This document shows, piece after piece, positions 16,550 through 23,505 of a DNA stretch of 64,000 bases (positions are counted from its first letter, which is position 1; the number at the start of each line of letters is the position of its first letter). The DNA is taken from contig NZ_PVMZ01000004.1 in assembly GCF_003001815.1 (NCBI RefSeq), positions 1 to 64,000 on the forward strand, read 5' to 3'. The DNA comes from Actinoplanes italicus. Its GTDB lineage: Bacteria > Actinomycetota > Actinomycetes > Mycobacteriales > Micromonosporaceae. A program made the translations under genes and the position numbers. The notes beneath the pieces were generated by a model. It made no database searches and was not told where the DNA came from. It saw nothing but the letters and a program-made list of their open reading frames with translations.

Positions 16550-16622
16550 GCCAGCGCAGCACGACAGGTGGTGCAGCCGTCTCGTAAACGGCAGGTAGGG
16601 CGTTCGAGTCGCCCCGCTGGCT
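16550..16622 (+). tRNA. tRNA-Thr(CGT)
   Basis: Acceptor GCCAGCG/CGCTGGC, anticodon stem GCCGT/ACGGC with loop CTCGTAA, T-stem GGGCG/CGCCC. Confidence 0.92.
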
Positions 16623-16636
16623 CGCGGAACATCGAA

Positions 16637-16711
16637 GGGCTCGTAGCTCCAACTGGTAGAGCAGCGCTTTTGCACAGCGAAGGTTTGTCGGTTCGAATCC
16701 GACCGGGTCCA
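16637..16711 (+). tRNA. tRNA-Ala(TGC)
   Basis: Acceptor GGGCTCG/CGGGTCC, with G-T wobbles at the third and fifth pairs; loop TTTGCAC; T-stem GTCGG/CCGAC. Position 27:43 is a G-A mismatch. Confidence 0.9.
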
Positions 16712-16716
16712 CGCAC

Positions 16717-16789
16717 GTCGACGTAGCTCAGTAGGTAGAGCAACCGCCTGTCACGCGGTAGGCCGCGAGTTCAAGTCTCGTCGTCGACG
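16717..16789 (+). tRNA. tRNA-Asp(GTC)
   Basis: Acceptor GTCGACG/CGTCGAC, anticodon stem ACCGC/GCGGT with loop CTGTCAC, T-loop TTCAAGT. Confidence 0.93.
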
Positions 16790-16793
16790 CTTC

Positions 16794-16869
16794 TCTCGCC
16801 GTAGCTCAGTGGTCCAGAGCGTCGCCCTGATAAGGCGAAGGCCGGTGGTTCGACCCCACCCGGCGAGAC
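16794..16869 (+). tRNA. tRNA-Ile(GAT)
   Basis: Acceptor TCTCGCC/GGCGAGA, anticodon stem TCGCC/GGCGA with loop CTGATAA. Only 4 bp after tRNA-Asp. Confidence 0.92.
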
Positions 16870-16872
16870 TTC

Positions 16873-16960
16873 GGAGGAGCCAGCCGACAGCCGGCGCCGG
16901 CCACCGTCTCGAAAACGGTTGGGGCATCAGCCCGTGGCGGTTCGACCCCGTCCTCCTCCG
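16873..16960 (+). tRNA. tRNA-Ser(CGA)
   Basis: Acceptor GGAGGAG/CTCCTCC, anticodon stem ACCGT/ACGGT with loop CTCGAAA, and the long variable arm of class II tRNAs (GGGCATCAGCCC). Confidence 0.9.
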
Positions 16961-16965
16961 CATCT

Positions 16966-17039
16966 CCCCTGGTAGCTCAACCGGATCGAGCAGCGCCCTT
17001 CTAAGGCGACGGGTGCGGGTTCGAGTCCCGCCCAGGGGT
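16966..17039 (+). tRNA. tRNA-Arg(TCT)
   Basis: Acceptor CCCCTGG/CCAGGGG, loop CTTCTAA, T-stem GCGGG/CCCGC. Position 27:43 is a G-A mismatch. Confidence 0.92.
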
Positions 17040-17045
17040 CGGTTC

Positions 17046-17118
17046 GCGCCGTTAGCTCAGTGGGTAGAGCTGCCGCCTTTTAAGCGGAGGGTCCGGGGTT
17101 CGAGCCCCCGACGGCGTA
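17046..17118 (+). tRNA. tRNA-Lys(TTT)
   Basis: Acceptor GCGCCGT/ACGGCGT (first pair G-T), loop CTTTTAA, T-stem CGGGG/CCCCG. Position 27:43 is a G-A mismatch. Confidence 0.9.
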
Positions 17119-17138
17119 CGGCATGTGGCACCACCCTT

Positions 17139-17212
17139 GGCGCGGTGGACGAACAGGTAGAGTCACCCGGCTTTCACCCGGGAGGTTGCGGGTTCGAGTC
17201 CCGTCCGCGCTG
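17139..17212 (+). tRNA. tRNA-Glu(TTC)
   Basis: Acceptor GGCGCGG/CCGCGCT (first pair G-T), anticodon stem CCCGG/CCGGG with loop CTTTCAC, T-loop TTCGAGT. The D-arm is short. Confidence 0.88.
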
Positions 17213-17222
17213 CGTTTCACGA

Positions 17223-17295
17223 TCCGACGTCGCCCAATCGGCAGGGCAACGGCCTGTTAAGCCGTCCGGTGATGGTTCGAGTCCATCCGTCGGAG
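17223..17295 (+). tRNA. tRNA-Asn(GTT)
   Basis: Acceptor TCCGACG/CGTCGGA, anticodon stem ACGGC/GCCGT with loop CTGTTAA, T-stem GATGG/CCATC. Confidence 0.93.
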
Positions 17296-17328
17296 CAGCT
17301 GTACGTCGCGCCGCACCTTGAGGCGCAT

Positions 17329-17401
17329 GCCCGTGTAGCTCAGCGGCAAGAGCTCCGGTCCTACACACCGGCAATCCCGGGTTCGAGTCCCGGCACGGGC
17401 A
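17329..17401 (+). tRNA. tRNA-Val(TAC)
   Basis: Acceptor GCCCGTG/CACGGGC, anticodon stem CCGGT/ACCGG with loop CCTACAC. The 50-nt gap that follows contains two small hairpins (TCCCGC-TCAC-GCGGGA and CCGGTCT/AGACCGG). Confidence 0.93.
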
Positions 17402-17451
17402 CGATCCCGCTCACGCGGGACCTTCCGGTCTTCTCGGGGGAGACCGGCCTT

Positions 17452-17526
17452 GGTGGCTGAAGCTCAGTTGGCAGAGCGCCGGACTGTGGATCCGGAGGCG
17501 GCACGGTTCGAGTCCGGCCAGTCACC
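17452..17526 (+). tRNA. tRNA-His(GTG), T-stem imperfect
   Basis: Acceptor GTGGCTG/CAGTCAC with the extra G-1 paired to C73 typical of tRNA-His; anticodon stem CCGGA/TCCGG, loop CTGTGGA. The T-stem CACGG/CCGGC has two non-pairs (49:65 and 50:64), unusual for a functional tRNA. Confidence 0.82.
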
Positions 17527-17531
17527 CTCAT

Positions 17532-17612
17532 GCGGGCGCGCCGACGTTGGAGAGTCGGGCCTGGCTGTAAACCAGGTGCATCGCTCAGGGGGTTCGAATC
17601 CCTCCGCCCGCA
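17532..17612 (+). tRNA. tRNA-Tyr(GTA)
   Basis: Acceptor GCGGGCG/CGCCCGC, anticodon stem CCTGG/CCAGG with loop CTGTAAA, long variable region as in bacterial tRNA-Tyr. Confidence 0.9.
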
Positions 17613-17624
17613 CTCATGCCTCTG

Positions 17625-17701
17625 GGCCTCGTGGCGTTCCCGGCGGAGCGGCCCGCCTGCAAAGCGGGTAACAGAATCCGGTTCGACTCCGGGCGAGGCC
17701 T
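17625..17701 (+). tRNA. tRNA-Cys(GCA)
   Basis: Acceptor GGCCTCG/CGAGGCC, anticodon stem CCCGC/GCGGG with loop CTGCAAA. Last tRNA of the array; no terminator is obvious after it. Confidence 0.9.
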
Positions 17702-17740
17702 CGGCACATGTCATCCACTGTGAGTTGCACCCGGGGCCGG

Positions 17741-17911
17741 TCACGCCGGTTCGCGTACGCCGCCCTCGTCGCCGTCGTCGGGCATCGGCTCGACGGGGGC
17801 CTCGGGGAGTTCGCCGGGGCCGTCGGGCAGCAGTTCGCCCGGGTCGTCGGGGACCGGCTCGCGCGGGTCGATCGGCGGATACTGTTCGGGGTCGAGATCC
17901 GGTTGTGCCAT
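17741..17911 (-). CDS. Small acidic Pro-rich protein
   Basis: 56 aa starting MAQPDLDPEQYPPIDPRE and continuing with repeated PDDPGELLPDGPGELPEAP-like blocks. About a quarter Asp/Glu and a fifth Pro, likely disordered. ATG 17911. Family not recognised; small disordered acidic proteins like this are common in Micromonosporaceae. It converges on the end of the tRNA array. Confidence 0.5.
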   Translation of the reverse strand: MAQPDLDPEQYPPIDPREPVPDDPGELLPDGPGELPEAPVEPMPDDGDEGGVREPA

Positions 17912-17971
17912 GATCCGATTATCCAGGATCGGCCGCTTCTCCGCCCGGTTCGGACATCACGCCCGGGCGTG

Positions 17972-18550
17972 TCAGGCCACCGCGAGCCGGTCGACCAGCA
18001 GCGCCACCCGCGTGCCGGTGTCCTCCGGTGGCAGCCGTCCGGCTCGGGTCAGAGTGGCCAGGCCGTGCAGGGCAGCCCAGAAGACCTCGGTGAACAGTCC
18101 CGGGTGGACGCCGTCCCCGGCGACCTGATCGAGAGTCTCGAGCAGGGCGGCGAACCCGTCCTTGAGCGGCTGCGGGGTGTCCTCGTGCGCGAAGGCCAGG
18201 CCGCCGTCGAGCTCGAACATGGCGTCGTAGACGGCCGGGTTGCGGGCGGCGAAGTCGAGGTAGGTGCGGGCGAGGGCGGTGACCCGGGCGTGTGGCCCGT
18301 CCTCGGCGGCGGTCGCGGCCCGTAGTGCGGCCGCCATCTCGGCGGCGCCGTCGAGGGCGACCGCGCCGATGATCTCGCGTTTGCCGCGGAAGTGGCTGTA
18401 GAGCACGGGCTGGCTGTACTCGATGCGTTCAGCGAGCCGGCGGGTCGTGACCGCGTCCCAGCCCTGTTGCTCGGCCAGCTCACGGGCGGTCGCCACGATG
18501 AGGCGCTCGCGCTCCGCTCGTTCGCGTTGCTTGCGTTCCTGTACCGACAT
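17972..18550 (-). CDS. TetR/AcrR family regulator
   Basis: 192 aa. HTH at about 17-60 (LIVATARELAEQQGWDAVTTRRLAERIEYSQPVLYSHFRGKREI) and a WHG/TetR_C_13-like C-terminal domain (ALARTYLDFAARNPAVYDAMFELDGGL). The promoter carries its probable operators (18560-18572 and 18611-18623). A TAGGAT -10 is 6 nt before ATG 18550, so it is probably leaderless. Divergent from the DUF1772 gene, its likely target. Confidence 0.9.
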   Translation of the reverse strand: MSVQERKQRERAERERLIVATARELAEQQGWDAVTTRRLAERIEYSQPVLYSHFRGKREIIGAVALDGAAEMAAALRAATAAEDGPHARVTALARTYLDFAARNPAVYDAMFELDGGLAFAHEDTPQPLKDGFAALLETLDQVAGDGVHPGLFTEVFWAALHGLATLTRAGRLPPEDTGTRVALLVDRLAVA

Positions 18551-18559
18551 GCCGAAATC

Positions 18560-18572
18560 CTAGCACTGCTAG
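18560..18572. promoter_or_regulatory. TetR operator, site 1
   Basis: CTAGC-ACT-GCTAG, a perfect 5-bp inverted repeat overlapping the -10 of the TetR gene. Confidence 0.75.
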
Positions 18573-18610
18573 ACAAGCGAGCGGTGCCAGAGCTAGCGTT
18601 GGCTCAATTC

Positions 18611-18623
18611 CTAGCGACGCTAG
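18611..18623. promoter_or_regulatory. TetR operator, site 2
   Basis: CTAGCGACGCTAG, same half-sites and spacing as site 1. It overlaps a TAGATT -10 (18621-18626) with TTGGCT -35 (18599-18604) driving the DUF1772 gene. A third partial half-site, GCTAGCG, lies at 18592. Confidence 0.75.
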
Positions 18624-18641
18624 ATTCTTGGAGGAGTCATC

Positions 18642-19085
18642 GTGCTCGACATGCTTCAGGTCCTCACCATCGTGGTCGTCGGCGTGATGGTGGGGGTGGA
18701 GTTCGCTGTCGCCTTCGTCGTCAACCCGATCCTCGCCGCGCTGCCCGGCGACAGTGGCCAGCTCGGCCGCGCCCACGGAGGCCGGATGCTCGGCGCCGTG
18801 ATGCCGTTCTGGTACATCGGCTCGCTCGTCCTGGTCGCGATCTGGGCCGTTGCCGGGTGGCAGCGGTCCGGCAACGGGCTGACCGTCACGGCCGGCGTGC
18901 TGCTGATCGTCAGCGTGATCATGTCGGTGTTGCTGCTCGTGCCGATCAACAACCGGAGCAAGACGTGGACCCCGGACAACCGGCCCGCCGACTGGAAGCA
19001 GCAGGGAAACCGCTGGGACCGGCTGCACTACGTCCGCGTCGCGATCATCATCGCCGCGTTGGCGCTGCTGGCCGGGGCGCTATGA
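18642..19085 (+). CDS. DUF1772 family membrane protein
   Basis: 147 aa with four membrane helices. VGVEFAVAFVVNPIL at the start, the mid NNRSKTWTP loop and a late RWDRLHYVRVAIII segment match DUF1772, a family that includes anthrone oxygenase-like proteins and many uncharacterised membrane proteins. GTG 18642 has GGAGG 7 nt upstream. Probably repressed by the divergent TetR. Confidence 0.85.
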   Translation: MLDMLQVLTIVVVGVMVGVEFAVAFVVNPILAALPGDSGQLGRAHGGRMLGAVMPFWYIGSLVLVAIWAVAGWQRSGNGLTVTAGVLLIVSVIMSVLLLVPINNRSKTWTPDNRPADWKQQGNRWDRLHYVRVAIIIAALALLAGAL

Positions 19086-19149
19086 CGGTTCGGGGGGCCC
19101 GGCGGATCCCTTCGGCCCCGGCATCGGAGCGGTGTGGAGAACCAAGGGG

Positions 19150-19488
19150 TCAGGTACGGGAACGGGCGCGAGTGAGCGCCAGTGCGCCGAGCACGACGGC
19201 GATCAGCCCGAACGCGATGCCCGCGTACCCGCCGACCACGCCGTTGCCGGTGCCCGGGCCGCCGTCCGCGGTGGCCAGGACCCAGACGCCGGCGGCCACG
19301 CCGAGAATTCCCGCGCTCAGGGCGATCAGCGGGCCGCGTGGCCTGCCGCCGGTGGGCCGCAGCAGCGCCACGGCGCCGGTGACGGCGCCGGCCAGGGCGA
19401 CGACGGCCGCCGTGGTGGCCACCGCGCGGTCGGCGGTCATGGTCGAGGTGGTGACGGCGGACTCGGCGAGGTGGTGGAGGTCGAGCAT
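19150..19488 (-). CDS. Small three-helix membrane protein (DUF6223-like)
   Basis: 112 aa with three hydrophobic segments after a short N-terminal stretch (LDLHHLAESAVTTSTMTADRA). The pattern MTxxRAxATxAAVVALAGAVxGAxAL is reminiscent of DUF6223 proteins, but assignment is tentative. ATG 19488 has AAGGGAG 6 nt upstream. Stands alone. Confidence 0.65.
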   Translation of the reverse strand: MLDLHHLAESAVTTSTMTADRAVATTAAVVALAGAVTGAVALLRPTGGRPRGPLIALSAGILGVAAGVWVLATADGGPGTGNGVVGGYAGIAFGLIAVVLGALALTRARSRT

Positions 19489-19593
19489 GGTGGCTCCCTT
19501 GTGACGGCCGGGATCGGACGCCACCCATCCTGGCCGTGCGTGGTACCGCGGGCATCGTGCTGGCGTGGACACTTCCCGCTGCCACAGATGCAG

Positions 19594-19625
19594 ACGCCGG
19601 CTACCACGGACGTGGTAGCCGGCGT
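19594..19625 (-). terminator. Strong hairpin after the DUF1080 protein gene
   Basis: 15-bp perfect arms ACGCCGGCTACCACG / CGTGGTAGCCGGCGT, almost no loop, 18 bp beyond the stop of the minus-strand gene at 19644. No U-tract. Confidence 0.7.
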
Positions 19626-19643
19626 TCGCGGGAGCGTGAACCG

Positions 19644-22604
19644 TCAGGCGGCCGGTTCGATCCAGATGTTGCGGTACTGGACCTTGTTGCCGTGGTCCTG
19701 CAGGCGGATGGCGCCGGTGGCCGGGCCCTCCGGGATGTTGCCGCCGGTTCCGTTCGGGATCTCGAGGTTGTCGTGGACCTTCTGACCGTTCCAGATCACC
19801 GTGATGCGGGCGTTCTCGGTCTTGGCGCCGTCAGCGCCGTAGCGGGCGGCCCGGAACGTGATGTCGTACGTCTGCCACGTCTCCGGTGCGGTCGCGGCGT
19901 TCACGTCCGGTGCCTTGACGGTGTAGATGGCGCCCGCCTCGTTGTTGGCCGGCGTGGTGTCACCGAACGAGTCGAGGATCTGCAGCTCGTAGCGTTCCTG
20001 CTGGTAGACGCCACTGTTGCCGCGGTTCTGGCCGGTCACGTCCGGCGGCAGCAGCGGGACCTTGAACTCGACGTGCAGCTTGTAGTCGCCGTACGCGTCC
20101 TTCGTGCGCAGGTCACCGCAGCAGACCTCGGTGGCACCGCCGGCGACCAGCGGCCACTGCGGGCGGCGGCCGTCGGTGTGCAGCCAGTTGTCCAGGCTCT
20201 TGCCGTCGAAGAGCGTGATGCGCTTGCCGGGCTCGCGGACGCTGATCATGTCGAGGTTGACGTGGCCGGTGTCGAGGGCGTCGACGCGGTACGTGATGGT
20301 GTTGGCGCCCTTGCGCAGGCTGAGCGTCTCGGTGACGGTGGCCCACTCCTTCCAGGTCACCGTGGACGGCAACGCCACCTGCTTGATCTTGCGGCCGTTG
20401 ACGTGGACGCTGACCGTCTTGGTGCCGCTGAACGGGTTGGGGCCGTTGGAGTAGCGCAGCCCGACCGCGTACTCGCCGGTCTTGTCGACGTCGACGTGCA
20501 TCGTGGTGGAGGCGTTGAGGTTGCCGAACCCGGCGGTGAACCCGATGCCGGAGAAGCCGGCGTGGTCGGTCGCGATCGACGCGCCGCCCTCCCGGTTGCC
20601 CTCCTCGGCCTCGTAGAACACCTGCTGCGCCTTCTTTCCGGGCAGCTCGTTCATCGTGTACCAGGCCTCGGTGCTCCACAGCGTCTCACCGTCGCGGGAG
20701 GCGAACGGGCGCGGAGAGCGCAGGTGCACGACCCGGTCGCGGCGCAGACCGGGAACGGTCAGCGTGACGGTCTTGCGGTCGGAGGAGACCTTCGCGGCGG
20801 TCACCGTCAGGTTCTCGCTGTCGACCTCGGGGCCGCCGTACTGCGCGGTCGGGACATAACGCCACTGCTCGAGCTGGTACGCCGTGGGCAGCTTCGCCAC
20901 GGTCGCGTCGGCCAGCGGCTCGGTGTACTCGATCTTGAACCCGTCGCTGGTGGCCTTCATGGTCTTCATGTCGAAGACGCTGGTGCCGTTGGGGGTGAGT
21001 TTCTGCAGGCCGAACCGCAGTTTGCCGTTCTGGCCCCAGTTGCCGTCCGCACCGAGCCCGCCGACGTAGATCGCGCCGTCCGGGCCGATCGACACGCGGT
21101 TGACACCGGCCTCGAGGCCCTGCGTGTGCCGGAACACGGCGCCCTGCTCGACGCCGTTGACGGTCTCGAGGGCCGCCCGCTGCAGGCCACCGTAGGTGAC
21201 GTCACCGATCAGGAACTGGTCGCGGTACGTGCCGGAGTTCAGCAGCACGGGCGTGCTGGGGGAGTTGCCGATCTGGTTCTGCGGCAGCCACAGCACCGGC
21301 TTGGTCACGCGCTGCGCGTCGTACGCACCGTCGGGGTTGGTGTAGTGGTTGTAGAAGGCGTCTTCCTCGATCTTGATCAGTTTCGAGGAGGGCAGCCAGC
21401 CGCCCTGGTTGTCGGTGACGTAGATGGAGTTGTCCGGCCCCCACCCGATGCCGTTCGGGGTACGCAGGCCCCCCGCGATCTGGGTGACCTTGCCGGACTT
21501 GCGGTTGACCACGATGTGCGTTCCACGCCCGCCGACGGGCTGCGGGTCGGTGGTCGCGCCGCCCAGGTTGATCGACACCGACAGGTTGAGATAGAAGTTG
21601 CCGTCGCGGTAGAGCAGTCCGAACGCGAACTCGTGGAAGTTGCCGCCGAACGGCCAGACCGCCACCGTGCGGCGGGTGTCGAGGACCTGGTCGCCGTTGG
21701 TGTCGCGAAGTTCGGTGAGCTCGTGCTTCTGCGACACGTAGACCATGCCGTCGACCACGGCGACGCCCATCGGCTCCTTGAGGCCGGAGGCGATCTCCTT
21801 GTACTTCACGCTGCCCGGGCCGGTCTTCCCGACCACGTTCTCGACCAGGTAGACCTTGCCGTCGACCTTGTCGGTGCCGCCCCAGGTGGTGATGACCATC
21901 TTCTTGTCGGGCCGCCACGCGATGCCGCTGACCTGTGGCTCGAAGCCCGGCGGGCGCAGGTCGGTGAGGGTGTACCCGGGGTTGACCGCGGTCAGTGGCA
22001 GCCCGTCGCCGGGGGTGTCGGTGCCGGCAACGCACTCCTTGCGACCCGGCGCGGTCACCCGGACCACGCCCGCGTCGGTGCTCAGCGCGCTGGTCGGCAC
22101 GGTCACGAAGTCGCCGGAGCCCGGTGTCTTCCAGGCCAGCCGCAGCTCCTGGCCGCCCTCGCGGTCGAAGTGCTCGGCACGCAGCGGGTGAACGCCCGCG
22201 GCGAGGTCGATCGTGCCTTCCTTGGGGTCGGCGCCGTGCAGCCCGTCGTGGTCGATGACCAGCTTGTCGCCGATGAACAGCTTGGAGCCGTCGTCGCTGA
22301 TCAGCCGGAACGTGTAGGAGCCGGCCACCGTCGTGGTGAGGTTGGCGAGCGCGTGCGTGACGTAGTTGGACTGCAGGCCGAACTGCTCGTCGGTCGACCA
22401 GTCGATCGTGGGCATGAGTTTGTCCACGTTGGGCGTCTGCCCGGGTTTGAGTTCGCAGACCCGGTTGAGTGGCACTCCGATGTCGTACGTCCGGAGGGTC
22501 ACCCCCGGTTCCTGCGGCGGCGGATCGGCGGCGAACGCCGGTGGTGGCGCCGCGGTGACGGCGAGGGTGGTTATCAGCGAAGCGACCACGGACAGACTTC
22601 TCAT
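19644..22604 (-). CDS. Secreted PA14 / beta-propeller / CBM / DUF1080 protein
   Basis: 986 aa. Signal peptide ending PPAFA (about 25); PA14-like domain at about 60-170 (GSYTFRLISDDGSKLFIGDKLVIDHDGLHG); a sorbosone-dehydrogenase-like beta-propeller at about 205-560 (FGGNFHEFAFGLLYRDG, GGLRTPNGIGWGPDNSIYVTDNQGG); a linker; a CBM6/35-like carbohydrate-binding domain at about 655-790 (YEAEEGNREGG); and a C-terminal DUF1080 domain at about 800-986 (ITLFDGKSLDNW, GNSGVYQQERYELQILDSFG). DUF1080 proteins include 3-keto-disaccharide/glycoside hydrolases. Together these suggest an extracellular enzyme acting on oxidised glycosides. A paralogue lies at 23506. Confidence 0.88.
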   Translation of the reverse strand: MRSLSVVASLITTLAVTAAPPPAFAADPPPQEPGVTLRTYDIGVPLNRVCELKPGQTPNVDKLMPTIDWSTDEQFGLQSNYVTHALANLTTTVAGSYTFRLISDDGSKLFIGDKLVIDHDGLHGADPKEGTIDLAAGVHPLRAEHFDREGGQELRLAWKTPGSGDFVTVPTSALSTDAGVVRVTAPGRKECVAGTDTPGDGLPLTAVNPGYTLTDLRPPGFEPQVSGIAWRPDKKMVITTWGGTDKVDGKVYLVENVVGKTGPGSVKYKEIASGLKEPMGVAVVDGMVYVSQKHELTELRDTNGDQVLDTRRTVAVWPFGGNFHEFAFGLLYRDGNFYLNLSVSINLGGATTDPQPVGGRGTHIVVNRKSGKVTQIAGGLRTPNGIGWGPDNSIYVTDNQGGWLPSSKLIKIEEDAFYNHYTNPDGAYDAQRVTKPVLWLPQNQIGNSPSTPVLLNSGTYRDQFLIGDVTYGGLQRAALETVNGVEQGAVFRHTQGLEAGVNRVSIGPDGAIYVGGLGADGNWGQNGKLRFGLQKLTPNGTSVFDMKTMKATSDGFKIEYTEPLADATVAKLPTAYQLEQWRYVPTAQYGGPEVDSENLTVTAAKVSSDRKTVTLTVPGLRRDRVVHLRSPRPFASRDGETLWSTEAWYTMNELPGKKAQQVFYEAEEGNREGGASIATDHAGFSGIGFTAGFGNLNASTTMHVDVDKTGEYAVGLRYSNGPNPFSGTKTVSVHVNGRKIKQVALPSTVTWKEWATVTETLSLRKGANTITYRVDALDTGHVNLDMISVREPGKRITLFDGKSLDNWLHTDGRRPQWPLVAGGATEVCCGDLRTKDAYGDYKLHVEFKVPLLPPDVTGQNRGNSGVYQQERYELQILDSFGDTTPANNEAGAIYTVKAPDVNAATAPETWQTYDITFRAARYGADGAKTENARITVIWNGQKVHDNLEIPNGTGGNIPEGPATGAIRLQDHGNKVQYRNIWIEPAA

Positions 22605-22667
22605 CAGCGCTCCCGATTACGGGGGTGATTCCAGGTTGTGAACATCCTGAAGTAGTTTGATCGAGAC

Positions 22668-22678
22668 GTCCAGATCTT
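22668..22678. promoter_or_regulatory. Motif shared by the two DUF1080 gene promoters (copy 1)
   Basis: GTCCAGATCTT, 64 bp upstream of the start at 22604. The identical 11-mer is 62 bp upstream of the paralogue at 26859. Either a common operator or a remnant of duplication. Confidence 0.5.
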
Positions 22679-22828
22679 TCGACGTCCACAGTCGAAACTT
22701 CTTTGCTGAACAACCAAAAGTCCCATCGGCTCCCGGGATCGTGCCGCGGTGTCCGCCGTGGATCTCGTCGCCGGCCGGGCGGTGCGTAATCTTCGGTCGT
22801 CCAAGATCGAGGAATCACGGAGAATCAG

Positions 22829-23476
22829 ATGCGCAACCCGTTCAAGGCGGCCGTTCCGGCGCTGGCTCTGCTGACCGCCCTGACCGCGTGCGGTGAGCCT
22901 ACGCCGGGTGGCACCACGTCGGCGCCGGGCACGTCCACCCCGGCGGCGACCTCCACCACCGGCACGACCAAGCCCGCCACCGGCACCACCAAGCCCGCCA
23001 CCGGCACCACCAAGCCCGCGGCTGGGACCGCCAAGGCCGCCTGCGCCGTGGGCGACCTCGAGGTCACCATCGCCGCGCAGGGCACCGGCGAGAAGGACGA
23101 GAAGGGCATGGTGGTCGTCACCAACACCGGCGCGAAGAACTGCACGGTCAAGGGCTGGATGACGATCGCTCTGCACAACGCCGCCGACGAGGCGGTCGAC
23201 GTGCCCACCGAGAAGGTGAACGAGCCCGGTCCCGCCGACACCGTCGAGATCAAGGCGGGTGGGTCGGCCTTCGCCGGCATCAAGTGGACCCAGTGCGGCA
23301 AGGCCGACGCGAGTTGTGCCGTCGGCAACACCATCCGCTGGTCGCTGGACGGCTCCGGCAAGGGTGCGGTCGCCGAGCTGGAGGGCTTCCCGGCGGCGGA
23401 GAAGAGCGGCATCACCATGAAGGCGTTGAAGGTCGGTACCTTCCAGCCCAGCAATCAGGGCGTCACCGCCTGGTGA
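22829..23476 (+). CDS. DUF4232 lipoprotein
   Basis: 215 aa. Lipobox LTACG (Cys about 21), then a Thr/Pro/Lys linker with four repeats of TGTTKPA, then a DUF4232 domain with CAVGDLEVTI, GMVVVTNTGAKNCTVKGW, a central CGKADASC, and TIRWSLDG. Extracytoplasmic and cell-surface attached; function unknown. ATG 22829 follows ACGGAGAA. It sits between the two DUF1080 paralogues on the opposite strand and is convergent with the second. Confidence 0.85.
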   Translation: MRNPFKAAVPALALLTALTACGEPTPGGTTSAPGTSTPAATSTTGTTKPATGTTKPATGTTKPAAGTAKAACAVGDLEVTIAAQGTGEKDEKGMVVVTNTGAKNCTVKGWMTIALHNAADEAVDVPTEKVNEPGPADTVEIKAGGSAFAGIKWTQCGKADASCAVGNTIRWSLDGSGKGAVAELEGFPAAEKSGITMKALKVGTFQPSNQGVTAW

Positions 23477-23485
23477 CGCCCTGAT
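23454..23485. terminator. Bidirectional hairpin between DUF4232 and the second DUF1080 gene
   Basis: 14-bp stem ATCAGGGCGTCACC / GGTGACGCCCTGAT with a 4-nt loop. It overlaps the last codons of the DUF4232 gene. Confidence 0.75.
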
Positions 23486-23505
23486 CGTGCAGTGCTTGGT
23501 GCAGG

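Noticed and set aside
16224..17321. Protein-coding frames across the tRNA array
   Set aside because: They run through well-formed tRNA cloverleafs and have no ribosome sites.
19536..22628. A 1030-codon open frame on the plus strand opposite the DUF1080 protein gene
   Set aside because: Shadow frame caused by high GC3; composition is Val/Asp/Gly/Arg-rich without domains, while the minus strand has clear signal peptide and domains.
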